A stretch of 64,000 nucleotides of DNA, taken from Hexactinellida sp. DTS-2022 (lineage: Eukaryota > Porifera > Hexactinellida). Numbering within the stretch: position 1 is the first letter of the stretch; each line of letters begins with the position of its first letter. Location: NCBI GenBank assembly GCA_028753945.1, contig JAPNXP010000015.1, positions 868,001-932,000 on the forward strand. Reading direction: 5' to 3'. Positions 1 through 11,665 of the stretch are shown here, piece by piece. The notes beneath the pieces were generated by a model. The model had not been told where the DNA came from, did not search any database, and saw only the letters and a program-made list of their open reading frames with translations. Position numbers and translations under genes: made by a program.

Positions 1-1
1 T

Positions 2-847
2 ACGTCACACAGGATCGCCACCCTCACCGGCCCGCCCGACGCGGTGCAGAAGGGACAGCAGATGGTGCAGGACGTTATGAATGAAGTTATACAGAAGCAG
101 GGCAAGGGGGGCCCGACCCCTAACCCGCAGGGCCCCGGGGTCATGACCGTGTCCGTAGCGGTGCCCGCCGGTAAGTGCGGACTCGTTATTGGCAAGGGAG
201 GCGAGAAAATCCGCGAATTACAGCGGCAGTCCGGAGCGCACATAGAGATAAACAAAGCCACTCAGAATAACCCTCACGAACGGCTATTCAACATCCGTGG
301 TACGCAAGCGCAGATTAACCACTCCCAGGTGCTGATCCGACAGGTGGTTGAGAACAGCACTGGCACACAAACAGCACAGGCCTACCCGCCAGTAGCCTAC
401 CCTCCCAACCCAACTCAGAACGCAGTGTACCCCTACCAGGTGCAAACAGCGAGTTCAGCTGCCAACCCCTGGGCCGCATTCAACTTCACGTACGGCCAGC
501 AGCCAGCTGCGACCCCCGCACAGACGAGCACAGGCAACACAGCTGCCACCGCCGCGATGTCCCAGCAGATGAAGGAGCAGCAGCTGCTCTGGACGGCCTA
601 CTACCAGCAGTACTACTCCGCGGCGATGGCGGCTGCTCAGCAGAACCAGCCCGGCGCCACGCCCGGACAGCCCGGACAGCCGGTCGCCGCCGCTACCGCA
701 GTGCAGCAGGCACAGCCCGGGGCCCAGACAGGGGCAGCCGCAGCCCTCCCGCAAGACCTGCAGACTCAGTGGGCGGACTACTTCAGACAACTCGGATACC
801 AGTACCCTGCCCAGGGACAGCCGCAGCAGAAGGAAGGCAAGAACTAG
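2..847 (+). CDS. FUBP: FUBP-family KH-domain protein, 3' end (partial)
   Basis: C-terminal part of a far-upstream-element-binding protein (FUBP1/KHSRP/FUBP3 family), single-strand DNA/RNA-binding regulators of transcription and mRNA decay. The reading frame is open back to base 2, so the gene starts outside the window. The first residues read as the end of one KH domain (RIATLTGPPDAV). They are followed by a Gly/Pro linker and a complete KH domain with the binding loop GKGG in VPAGKCGLVIGKGGEKI. The rest is rich in Gln, Ala, Pro and Tyr. It holds two short aromatic motifs, WTAYYQQYY and QWADYFRQLGY, which resemble the repeated tyrosine motifs of the FUBP C-terminal activation domain. Stop TAG at 845-847. 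GC content is clearly higher than in the flanking DNA. The family is confident; which paralogue it is cannot be told from this part. Confidence 0.88.
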   Translation, partial: TSHRIATLTGPPDAVQKGQQMVQDVMNEVIQKQGKGGPTPNPQGPGVMTVSVAVPAGKCGLVIGKGGEKIRELQRQSGAHIEINKATQNNPHERLFNIRGTQAQINHSQVLIRQVVENSTGTQTAQAYPPVAYPPNPTQNAVYPYQVQTASSAANPWAAFNFTYGQQPAATPAQTSTGNTAATAAMSQQMKEQQLLWTAYYQQYYSAAMAAAQQNQPGATPGQPGQPVAAATAVQQAQPGAQTGAAAALPQDLQTQWADYFRQLGYQYPAQGQPQQKEGKN

Positions 848-1072
848 CCTGTCCTCTCTCGTAATATTATAATAAGGATTTGTTTGTGTTGTAGTACAAA
901 ATCTCCCTAGCTCTCCAATGGACACTGCTATCCTATACTTTGTGTTGTTAGGTTCCTATGATAGTTTTCTTATTGTATGATTAAAGAATTGGTTATAATT
1001 GAATATTTAATCTAGAATGTAGCATGTAAATGCAATTAGTTGTTACTAAAAGCCATAGTTATATTAGTAGTA

Positions 1073-2128
1073 ATGTCAAAGCTTTCTAAAGCAGACTTTG
1101 ACAAATATTTGAAGAACTTCTGTTTCAAATGCTTTGAGTTATTTCTCCAAGCCAGAGACGGAAACAAACAGCACACCCACTCTGCCGCTAACCCTCACGT
1201 GACCTCGTGGTTCAACCTAGCCATAGAGGAAGTAGAGTCAGTTAGAAATGAACTCAAGTCTCTCCCACACAATCTAATCCCCACACCAGACTCACCGATA
1301 GGCTTGGAGGTATACGCTGATATGGAAGAGCAGAGACTCTCTATTGAGATTTGGAGTATACACTTATTGGCAGATACAATTGACGCATCAGCTACAAACG
1401 TGTATAACCACATAAGCACTCTTCTTAGATCTGTGCTCACGGCCTCTCGCACCACGCCCTCCTACTCCCTCGCGAGACAGGGGGACCAGACCAAGCTGAG
1501 GCACTCATTCCTAACTGGTGCCCCCGACTACTCCACCCTCGGCAGAGATATGGTGGAGAAAGAAGTAGCATTCATATGCACCCCGTATGGCAAGGTTACA
1601 GTTAGGCTAGCCTACCGCACCTCTCTCATATTGACACAGGACATGTCCACGCTCGATAGCTTCATTCAGAATGGGCTAACCACACTGCCGGAGCGGCCGT
1701 TTAACCCTGTGCAAGACACGGCCATTAAAGGTGTGTTCGGATACGAAGACACGGCTCTACAGGAGTCCATCAGTCTACAGCTGCAGGGCCCGTTCGCAGC
1801 TCTCGGAGAGCTACAGCCAATAACCCTGCACATGCCAGACATCCCTCTTGAGGAATCCATCCTATCAGCCTCCAGCAGCACATCAATGCATAACCACTCT
1901 CCAAATGGGAAGGAGACACATCAATCGAATGAGGAAATAAAACCTATGTTTTATGAGGATCCAACTGGCAAGGCTATGATGTACAATCTATTCTTCAACC
2001 CGCCACAAGTGGACGAGTTCGAGAATCCCGTTACGGTAGAGAGAGCTATTGAGTTTCTCAAGTTTGAGTTGCCAGAGTTAGATAAAAAGATTGAGAAGTA
2101 TAAGAAAATGACATTTCTTCATAATTAA
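1073..2128 (+). CDS. ATG13: Autophagy-related protein 13 (HORMA domain), single exon
   Basis: ATG13 is the HORMA-domain subunit of the ULK1/Atg1 kinase complex, acting in the cytosol at autophagosome initiation sites. The 351-residue product shows the family order. An N-terminal helix (DFDKYLKNFCFKCFELFLQA) is followed by the WFNLAIEEVESV segment, then LEIWSIH-like strands. Next come the TPSYSLARQ motif (vertebrates have TPAYRLSRKQ) and the VRLAYRT strand. The C-terminal tail contains FFNPPQVDEF, matching the FQNPPQ motif of vertebrate ATG13. I chose the ATG at 1073; an in-frame TTG lies upstream but is not a plausible start. The protein is much shorter than human ATG13 (517 residues): most of the Ser/Pro-rich middle region is missing, and I see no clear LIR core. 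There are no introns. It follows the FUBP gene on the same strand by about 225 bp. Confidence 0.85.
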   Translation: MSKLSKADFDKYLKNFCFKCFELFLQARDGNKQHTHSAANPHVTSWFNLAIEEVESVRNELKSLPHNLIPTPDSPIGLEVYADMEEQRLSIEIWSIHLLADTIDASATNVYNHISTLLRSVLTASRTTPSYSLARQGDQTKLRHSFLTGAPDYSTLGRDMVEKEVAFICTPYGKVTVRLAYRTSLILTQDMSTLDSFIQNGLTTLPERPFNPVQDTAIKGVFGYEDTALQESISLQLQGPFAALGELQPITLHMPDIPLEESILSASSSTSMHNHSPNGKETHQSNEEIKPMFYEDPTGKAMMYNLFFNPPQVDEFENPVTVERAIEFLKFELPELDKKIEKYKKMTFLHN

Positions 2129-2508
2129 AATGGTTCAACATATATTATACTTTTATTGGCTCTTATTGTTGATGTTGCTATTAATTTTGTTTAATATTAA
2201 TTTATCAATTAATTGCCGTGATGGACTTATAAGTATTTGTGCATTGATCTAATCATTAAAGAAATAGAGTTATTCTTTAAAGACGTTCAATTGGGAGATT
2301 ATTTGTAGCTGTTAACAATAGCAACTACACAGGGTCTTTGCCAATAACAAGATACAGTAGATATCATTATAAAAGCATATTTGGCTGGTATAATTCAAAT
2401 TCGAAATTCGTATTCAGATGTGCGTTTTTATACATATTGAAGTTTCCCCTATCTTTATTATAAATGCGTTTCTATTTCCTATCATTTAATACAAAAAAAA
2501 TATATATA

Positions 2509-2672
2509 TAAAGTAGACTCTCGTTGATACGAATAAGGAAAGGCGAAATATCGGTTAAGGAGTACAAGGTTAAATTCTCCTAGCTTATACAAATGCAAGC
2601 ACAAATTTCCGGATAATACAGACAAATTTCGAAACGGTCCCCTGGTGTTTGTATTAACGAGAGTCAATTGTA
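2509..2672. repeat. pogo-like MITE
   Basis: The ends are inverted: 'tagactctcgttgatacgaat' on the left and 'attaacgagagtcaattgta' on the right. The sequence resembles the other copies of this family at 4529-4721 and 7858-8016, which share the internal 'ggtcccctggtgttcgtac' block near the right end. The terminal layout (TA plus CAGTNGANNCTCGTTA) is that of Tigger/pogo-derived MITEs. Confidence 0.65.
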
Positions 2673-3350
2673 CATCACTGCATTTCTAATATGCTCTCTA
2701 ACTAAAAAGGACAAACAATTTATTATCAATCAATGCTGAAATTTAAAAGTAGGAAGGATTAGAAGCAATTGTTTTGTAACAGACTAGACACAATATCTTG
2801 TAGTAGCATAATTAGGTAAACTGATGGCATAATCGTATGAATATAGTTGGTATAATTGTGAAGCAGATAAAAAGGAGATTTGAAATACCCAGCATTATTC
2901 AGCTCTAAGGAATTTCTTTGAATATTTATCTGATCCAATTCCAGGCTTGTAGCCAGAAAGTGGGTGGGGCTATGGGAATTGCAGGGGGGATGAGTCTCAT
3001 ATATTATGAAATCCCTATGTATATTCAACGGAGTTTAATTGGACATTAAGAATTCTGAAGGGCTCCAAAATTCTCCAGGAGGGACTCACGAGCCTGTCCC
3101 ATCCTATCAGAGAAGTAGAAATTTTAAGGCTCAGAATTATAAAATCCATAGTATTAAAGTTTAATGTTTTAGCAAGCTCTATATACCCTGAGTATTCACT
3201 GAAAATTCATTCAAATATTGCAAATACATTAGGAATTATGGCACCATAAGTACATTGTTTTCAATACAAATGTCCTAATTTAGAAATATTTTGTAATGAA
3301 AAGACGTGCCAACATGCGCCACCCTCCAAAAAATCTATTTAATAATTAAG

Positions 3351-3547
3351 TACCATATTGCTTCGAATAAGCACCTCAGCGCTTATTGTTTTCGTGGACA
3401 AAATTATATTATCCTGAATTTTTTTGAAAAATCCAGAATATAATATTTAGGTCAGTTCTAATGGTTCTCACTGACAGTATACGTACCGAAGTTGCCAAAA
3501 TCTATGGAATTATTCAGCCCCCGGCGCTTATTCGGAGAAATACGGTA
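3351..3547. repeat. Short inverted-repeat MITE (TACCGTATT family)
   Basis: The left end 'taccatattgcttcgaat' pairs with the right end 'attcggagaaatacggta' as an imperfect inverted repeat. The flanking TA suggests TA-targeted insertion, as for pogo/mariner MITEs. No coding capacity. Confidence 0.6.
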
Positions 3548-3952
3548 TTTGATGTTTTATGTATTTAGGAGTAATAATTTAGTTGGAAGAAAGCTCTCCA
3601 TCACTGTTGTTAGTGGCAAAAACATTATGTTCATTAATTAAACTGAATAGCAGCTGTATTACTTAGACTAATTGCTTCTAAATAAATGGATAATATTGGA
3701 TATAATAGAACAATATCTTGGGAAAATAAATTCAGCTGCAACAAGACCGAAAATGTTACTTATACTTGCATTCCATCGTAATTAGATGTGGAAATAAATG
3801 TATGTTTCATACCAAAATAAATAAGTAAGAATTTAAATTAACCATTATTCTCTTGCTGGGCCATATTAATTAAGCACATCTCAACCAGGTTGAGTTTGAG
3901 TTGCTGACCTTTCGAACTTTAGTATGGATAGAGACATAACCTGGATAATAAG

Positions 3953-4368
3953 GAGGGCTTTTCATGAGTCACCGAGTCATTTGACTCGTGACAAAATCAA
4001 GTGACTTGAGTCACCGAGTCTGACTCGATGACTCGCGAGTCATCAAGTCAATCAGATAATATATTTTGAGATTCATGGGTTTTTCGAATTCTGAATATAA
4101 TCATATTAGTAAAATAATTTACAGGTATATACTCAATTTCCAATTGTTTATTCTTACCTACGTACACATCGATAACTCGCGAGTCCTAAACTCGATGGCT
4201 CGCGAATCTTCAATCGATGACATTCGAGTCCTGACTCAAGTCACTGAGTCAATTTACTCATGACAAAATTTAGTGACTCGAGACACCGAGTCAATTGACT
4301 CATGATAAAATTCGTTGACTCGAGTCATCGAGTCAATCAAGTGATTCGTGAAAACACTGAAAAGCCCT
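3953..4368. mobile_element. 416-bp MITE with 9-bp target duplication, built from GACTCG repeats
   Basis: The left end 'gagggcttttca' and right end 'tgaaaagccct' are inverted. They are flanked by the perfect direct repeat 'gataataag' at 3944-3952 and 4369-4377. The interior consists largely of degenerate iterations of 'gactcgatgactcg' and 'gagtcaccgagtca' in both orientations. A 9-bp duplication would fit MULE-type transposition; if one base is shared by chance it would be 8 bp, as for hAT. Confidence 0.75.
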
Positions 4369-4528
4369 GATAATAAGTTGGGGTAGGTTTCAGTAGCGGT
4401 ACGGCCCTGTTAAGGACTTAACTAATAGTTAAAATATAAAAACCCATCTTGCAAAGGTTAATTTTGGGTATTTACGAAATGACCGTTCCAGTGACTGAAA
4501 ATACATTAAAAATACTGTTTGGCCGATA

Positions 4529-4721
4529 TACAATAGAACCTCGTTAGTACGAACACGATTAATACGAAATCCGTATTAAACGAAATCCGTATTAATACGA
4601 ACACTATTTCAGTTCTTTTCTAAGCCTTTTCATATAAATGATATTGGTTAATACGAATTCCGGATAAGGAAAACGCATTTTGACGGTCCCCTGGTGTTCG
4701 TACTAACGAGATTCTACTGTA
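4529..4721. repeat. pogo-like MITE
   Basis: Inverted ends 'tagaacctcgttagtacgaa' (left) and 'gtactaacgagattctactg' (right), with TA at both outer borders. Internally the sequence alternates between 'ttaatacgaa' and 'ttcgtatt'-type segments. Same family as 7858-8016. Confidence 0.75.
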
Positions 4722-5170
4722 TAAATAATCCTTGATTGTGCGTGTTTCCCTCAACCTTCGCTTGTTAACTATTTTAGTTTAATGTCACCTCTTCCATAGA
4801 TTTCCCCCTACTAACTCATGTCACTTATCCCTACAAATACAGATACAGATGTCATGAATCACAGAATATCTGAGATATTATTGTTGGTTCTGTTCCAAGA
4901 TGGAAGGGGCCAGTTATCAAGTTGGTATGTAGATTTACGAAATTAGTAATTACAATATTTATAATCACAATCCTGTGTAATACTATATTCCTTGTGTCAA
5001 TTTACTTGATTGGAATATGTTGTAATCATAAAGCGTTTTTGCTACAACCTACACAACAACAATCATTATAATTACAGAATAATTTTTTCTCTGAATATAT
5101 CTAAATTTATAGTATTAATGAAATCACTACTGTATTTGCATTTACATTATTTAATATAAAAGTTTTGAAA

Positions 5171-5347
5171 TAAAGTCGACTCCGCTTAATTAGGGTCACT
5201 TTGGTCCGAGGGTAGTTTGACCCAATTAAAGAGAGAAATATATTTTGAGTCTAACTGTAATTCCGTCCTATAAATCCTGTAAATTTTGAACCCATTAAGC
5301 GGAGATATCTATTAACCGATGTCTCTATTAAGCGGAGTATACTGTAT
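5171..5347. repeat. pogo-like MITE (TCCGCTTAAT family)
   Basis: The left end 'gtcgactccgcttaattagg' is inverted relative to the right end 'tctattaagcggagtatac'. A second copy of this family, itself interrupted, lies at 56067-56501. Confidence 0.65.
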
Positions 5348-7857
5348 AATGACACACCAACTTATCTGAACTCCACTCTTCTCTCTAATATTCTCATTGA
5401 CTGCATGCTTAATCTCGGTCTTTAAGTCTCTCACACGACTGCTCTTAAAAACCTCTATTCCTATACAGATATATTAAAAGCAAATAATATGTTAACTTCT
5501 CCCTCCCAAGTCCCAACTAATTAAGGAAATATTTCAGTAATTAACTTTACCACCTAAAATAATTTGGACGGGCCATTCTTCTATTCATTTAATTGTATAA
5601 TTTCTGTTTTTTATGGCAAACTATTTTCCAATCGTTCTGCTAAATGAATTAAGTATTTTAACAGCATACACCAAACGGCCAAAAGTATTTGAACAACAAT
5701 AATTTGTATTCAATAACATTTGTAGATGTTTCAACATGGATGTTGACATAAAACCATATGTTAACTAAAATATAATAACATTATTTTTGAATTTACATTT
5801 GTATGGAGGTGTTAAACTTATTAACTATATAATTAGCTAATTAAATATATAATTTATTAATATTATGAGGCAATTAGAATGTATAAATTCTGACTTCAGA
5901 TTTGAATTTGAATCGAATTACTCTAGGTAGTAGGTACATAATTTCTAATATAATTAGTATTATTTTTCACTGAGATACAGCCACAATTAATTTTGTGCCA
6001 CAAGTGGCATGAGCACTTAGGCCACTTCATGGTTATTGGATAAAAATGACTAAAAATCACAAGTTTATGAAGTATCTAACTATAGCAACATATTTAAAGT
6101 GTTTCAGAGTAAGTTAAACAGCCGTTAATAAGCTACAAGAAGCATATTGTGTCTGGAAAATCTATGTTAACTGCAAAATTCCAAATACTTTTGGTTGGTT
6201 TGTGTAGATTGATAATATCTGTAATTAATAATTCAGTATTTAGACAATTGGTTTTGAACATATGCCGTTCAATCGCAGCAATAATTATCCCAACAAATAT
6301 TTCTGTTTTCACATAGTTATGTTTTTAATCTTGGTTGTGAAAAGTTGCTACGTATTTGCTTAATTAACAAATTAATTGAACCTCATAAATATGTCGCATG
6401 TGTAAGCTGGTTGCGACTACAACTTACGTGAGTAACTGCATCATTATATGTATGTTATGTACCAATTAGTTTGTGCAAGTATAGAAAGCACCGTTAGAAT
6501 TTATTGTACTTTCACTAGTTTTGTTAACATAATTATGTTAACATAATTCAGATTTCAAAGTGGTTAGGCTTAAACTATACATCATAAATAGAGAATTATG
6601 TCAATGCCACTCTCAATTACTACTATTTATTTGGCTTAACTAGATCTATTATTTCTCTCGTTAATTTACAGGTTAGACAATTGGTGTGAATACATACAGT
6701 AAACTCCGTTATACGATCCGAAAATTAGTATTAACCGAAGTAATTTGTAGACTACAATTAATTATTCAACCTTGTACTCCTTTACCTATTATTTCGCCTT
6801 ATCCTTGTTCATGAGAGTATATTATATATTTATATTTTGTAAATTTAAATGTGATTCTATAATATAATTCGAGTTACACATACAAACGTATAGTATAGTG
6901 TATATTTTCAATTACTTAGGTAACGGAAAGTATGATTGAGATTGTTTAAGAATGAGAGTTTAACACAATTCTGATTTCAATTTACAAATACACAGTAGGG
7001 TTCGCGACGTCGCGTAAAGAAAGTTGCATCTAGGCAATATTCGCTTGCTAATAGGCGAACTTGCTATTAGCGGAACTGAATTATAACATTAATACTCGCT
7101 TCGGGAATGAAAATAACTTGCTAATATAACAATATTGCAATTAGAGCAATTTCTATTTTTAGGCAATCATCACTGTAGCTCTTATGTTGTTAATCAAATA
7201 TTATATACATATTACATCATATAATAAGTTATCACTATATGCAACTACATAATTAACTGTTTAATTATTTGATGGTTTTCGCAACTACACCACCGCCTTA
7301 TGGACTTTAGCCAAGTAATTGTTAATACTATATAGCATGCTCATTTTACACCAAATATTTGAATAAATTAACTTTCCATTATTAATTAATGGTCATCAAT
7401 ATGTCTGTCTATCAAGTGTAGTGTCTCCACCTAATTATGTAATATGTATTCGTATTCTACATAAGCTAATTAACTAACAGTATCAAATATATAATTTTAA
7501 TCCAGATAAATTTAACTTCCAACTAAGCTGGTTTTTTGAACCAGAACCATTATACACCCCTAACCAGAAAGAGGTAATTTTGTATGACCGTTCGGCTTTA
7601 TACATACAGTCGAAACATGTTTTTTCTAACACCTTGTTTTTCTTAGTTTTAGAAAAAACAGGTTTCGACTGTACTAATTTTTTCAAATTATTTTGTGAGA
7701 TCGGTTAGTCTGGATATACATTTTCTTCAGGGAGGGTACGTACTATCTGAGTTAGCTTGTTGTATTGAATTGTCACTCAACTTGTTTGGGTCTATTAATG
7801 GAGAGTATCGTATTAATTCTGATGAATTATGTGGCAAGTGTGATTTTAATGTTAATC

Positions 7858-8016
7858 GATATAGTATAACCTTGTTAGTACGAATACGGTTATACGAACA
7901 CTATTTCAGTACCGTCAAAGTCTTTTCCATACAAATGATATTGGTAAATACGAATTCCGGATAAGGCGAACGCATTTTGCGGTCCTCCTGTGTTCGCACT
8001 AACGAGGTTCTACTGA
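7858..8016. repeat. pogo-like MITE
   Basis: Left 'tataaccttgttagtacgaa' and right 'cactaacgaggttctactga' form the inverted ends. Internal similarity to the copy at 4529-4721 includes 'aaatgatattgg' and 'gaattccggataagg'. Confidence 0.65.
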
Positions 8017-9171
8017 TATGGAAAACAAATAAATTGTTACAAAACTAAGGTTTATGAACAGTTGACAAAGACAAATATTTTTGTATTACAAATATTGTTA
8101 CAGTTAATTTAGACAGATAATATCAGGTTATATTATAAGAATTTAGTTATGTCAACTGAACCAATTTCGAGTTGCCAAGTTTGTAAGTTATTTTTAATAA
8201 GTTTAATGTTTAATGTATAAGAGCCACTGATTAATTAATAAAATCATTTCCATGCCACATTATACGTAATTTCTGCTATTGTAACTAGCACTTAAATAAT
8301 GTATAAAGTAATGATGTGTTGAATTCTTGGCTACTAATCGTGATCAATAGAGCACTCATTTAATAAGTTAGTGTAACAACTTTCCTAATTAATCATGTAA
8401 ATGTGGTTTTAGCATTGAAAATATTATCTATCCATACATTTAATTTCTATGTAATTGAATGCATTCAACACTTTTCCATGTGACCATGCCTTCAAACAAT
8501 AGTTAATAATTGCTAGGCCATTTTAAAGTACTTGAATTGCTCATATCAATAGCATACCCTTTTATCAATGCATTCTTGTATGTACTTGAGGTTCGTTTAT
8601 GTATTCTGTGTATATAACTATAAATCTTCGGGATTTTAATATTTTGCAATAATTTTGTATATTTTATCGTTTTGCTACGTATTTGGTTGATAAATGATTT
8701 GCAAAGTCACCGGTAATTAACAAATTTAATATTTTTAGTCTGCAATGTACTTAGTGTGATATTATATACGTACAGTCGGTTTCGTGTAATAGCAAGTTGC
8801 ATTTGCACGAAATTTGCTTGCTAATAGATTAACTTGCTATCAGGGAACAAAATTAGCATTACACGCTCGCTTGAGGATGAAAGTAACTTGCTTATATGTA
8901 TGTCTGCAATATATTGATAATATAACAATTGCTATTTGCCGAATACCCCAATTTATTATGAATTGGGACGAAATCTAGGAACCGGCATGTAGACTGTAAT
9001 TTTGTACTTGTTGTTTTTGTTGTGCAAACTATTAGTTATCTGCAAAATGTATCAATTCGATAGATTAACATTAGTTGTGAGAGAATAATTTAATTATCAT
9101 TGATTGTCTAACCAAACAAATATGAAACAATATATTATTTTTCAGCAATTTCCTTCTAAGTGATCTATACT

Positions 9172-9172
<1 letters not shown>

Positions 9173-9214
<42 letters not shown>
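9173..9214. repeat. AAT trinucleotide microsatellite
   Basis: About fourteen tandem AAT/TAA units, interrupted only at the ends. Confidence 0.9.
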
Positions 9215-9485
9215 TTAATAATTATTATAATTATTTTAATAAAACAACAAATGGATTTAATTGAAATATCACGAGAAGACAAGCAGTTAGCATACAAAGT
9301 AACTTGGTACTGAAAATATGCGAAATTAGTTCCCTGTCTATCTAATCCGCAAACACGATTTAATCAGTACAATAATTCTTTATATGTAAGTGTGTATATT
9401 GGTTGTATTTGTATAAATACCCCAGCTGAATATAATAATAAAATCTACTAGTAAAGCACTACTACAGTAACCCCTTCCAATAGGA

Positions 9486-11665
9486 ATGTCTGAATCTGGT
9501 TCTCCAACCAACATGGAACTCCAACAGCATCGGGTCAGCCCAAACAGATGGAATGAAGAAGTGTTTATTCTAATGGAATGCGTAAATCTAACTATAGAAG
9601 ACTCTAAGAATATCGAGCAGGAAATTAAAGAATCGCCTTTCGCAACAACGATCAGCAGTCTCTTGCGAGAGCTGTACAGCGAGCGCGAAAGCGCGCCTTG
9701 CGACCTAATGGAGACGGCTCGAGACAGCACGGGCATGACGGCCAATATGCAGAAAATGGATGATATCCTGAAACACGAGCATATCACGAGTGTGGAGGAG
9801 GACATAGTTCTCAGTCTGCACGAATATGAAGATTTAAGTTCCGCAACACTACACGCTTACAAGGCCAAATTATTACAGATTAGAAAAGTGAGTTTTGATA
9901 GATACACTTTAAAGTGTTCATGTAACTTAACTAGCTTCAACTTATTTTCTAAGAGTTCTGTAGCTCTTTTAATTTAGGTATCACATAAATTAATATTTAT
10001 TGTTACGTATATAAAATTTTTGCTTGCAGCTGAAGAAATGATATAAGCTAGCGAGTAAAACGCGGTAATCAACTCTCAGATAAGATATTTAGTACTTTGA
10101 GCATTGAACAATGTTGTTAAGTAAACATTATCTCAGAATAAGTAACAACGATATATTTAACGCAATTATTTGTAACCTCCCCCTGGGCATATTAAGTACA
10201 TTTTTACACCTTTTGTATTAACACAGTATAGTATATAATAAGTGACACTGCATGATGTAACTAAAGGGAAGTTTTTATAATTTTTATCACAATAGAGTTT
10301 CGACCTTGAACACCAGAAGATAGAGAATCTATGCGAGGAATATGAGAAAGGAATGCTGAGAGCTTTCAGAGATCAGCCGAAGTGTATTCCGATTACACAA
10401 GAAAAGGTTGATACAATTATCCAGAGTTTTCGGGAGAGATCTCAGTTAATTTATCTCGAGCTAAAGACAAACGTGGCCGAGGCTGTGTTTCATGTCAAAA
10501 GGGGAATGAGGGACAGCAGTAAGATTTCCAAACGCCGAAAGAGGAATTTCAGTAAACAAGCGACTGAGATTCTCAATGAATATTTCTACTCGCACCTAGA
10601 TAGTCCTTACCCCTGCGAAGAAATAAAGACAGAACTTGCTTCCACTTGTAACATAAGCATGGGACAGGTGAGGTTATCTTCTATCACACTTTAAATAACT
10701 TTAAGTAACTTTTTATTTTAACATGCTGGTTGTCTTGATTTATTGAACTGAGAAATTTAAGACTTATTTTTAGACAAAATATTCAAATTATATTATGAAT
10801 AAATTCTTTTTTGCTAATTTAATTTTAAGTATAGATTTACAACAAAGCTTAATTTGCAATGAATTTTAATTGAGGAAACCTAATTTTTGCAATATAATTC
10901 TTAATCTTTCTTGTTATCACTTCAAAAAGAATTATTCGGCCCTGAATATTCCATTATATAACTGGTTTTCGTCACATGGTTGAGTGAAACACAATTCTAT
11001 TCAAGCAGTATTTGTGTGGACATACTTGAATACCCCATAATGATTCTGATAACAATTCTCTCGCTAGCTATCATATAATTCCAGGCATAGCTGGTTACAA
11101 ACAATTAAATTTTTTCCCATATTCTTCAGAAAAATATTTTCCTTTGAGCATCAATGTTTGTAAGTATGTAAGGAATAGGAGGAGTTCAAAGGAATTTTTT
11201 TAATTCCCAACTGATTTATACCAAACTTGTATAACAAATTCCCACAGTCTGTTGGCTGTGACAAACTACTTAGTTCCCATTTTCAACAAATTACTTTATT
11301 ATTATAATATACCTAATTAGTTAATTAGTTAATAACACATGTATTGCCTTAGTAATCTGGTACTAATGAGATTAAGGATAATTCCTGGTATATAATTATG
11401 GAATATAATAGTTCCTATCTACCCACTCCTATTTAATTAATAACATATTAACACAAATGCAATGCAATTAGTAACTAGTAGTGAATCTATGTATAACTGT
11501 GTGTAGGTTAACAATTGGTTTGGGAACAAGAGAATCAGATACAAGCGTAACATCGGCAAAGAGAACAGCGAAGAATTCGAAAAGTTATCTCCGCCCTGTG
11601 ACTCGGGAGATTTAATGGGAATGAATGAAGACTTAACTTCTTCAGAAGATGACATAATCGATTGA
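9486..11665 (+). CDS. PBX: PBX/Extradenticle-type TALE homeodomain transcription factor, three exons
   Basis: PBC-class homeodomain factor, a nuclear DNA-binding cofactor of Hox and Meis proteins. Exons are 9486-9887, 10296-10667 and 11507-11665, all phase 0 with GT/AG borders (gtgagt...caatag; gtgagg...gtgtag), giving 310 residues. Exon 1 carries a divergent PBC-A region. The PBC domain continues over the first splice (YKAKLLQIRK joined to SFDLEHQKIENL) into a PBC-B region ending VAEAVFHVKRGMRD. The homeodomain follows: RRKRNFSKQATEILNEYFYS, the TALE three-residue insertion in the SPYP loop, and recognition helix VNNWFGNKRIRYK. The second intron splits the homeodomain just before VNNWFGNKR. 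The acidic tail after NIGKEN is short. It is one of only two host genes here showing introns. The PBC-A part is far less conserved than the homeodomain. The upstream 'ccaatagga' fits an ordinary start context. Confidence 0.93.

Larger units (their letters stand above)
2129..9485. other. Gene-free AT-rich stretch carrying MITEs
   Basis: About 7.4 kb between ATG13 and PBX. I find no convincing gene: the longest open frames are under 90 codons and AT-rich. Recognisable contents are several pogo-like MITEs, a 416-bp element with a 9-bp target duplication (3953-4368), two copies of a repeat rich in 'cttgctaata' (about 7007-7150 and 8773-8945), and an AAT microsatellite near 9173-9214. The stretch at 5350-6690 shows nothing I can name. 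Confidence 0.6.

Noticed and set aside
455..925. 156-codon minus-strand frame opposite the FUBP 3' end
   Set aside because: It is the antisense shadow of a GC-rich Gln/Ala coding region; its composition (Leu/Gly/Arg runs) has no domain.
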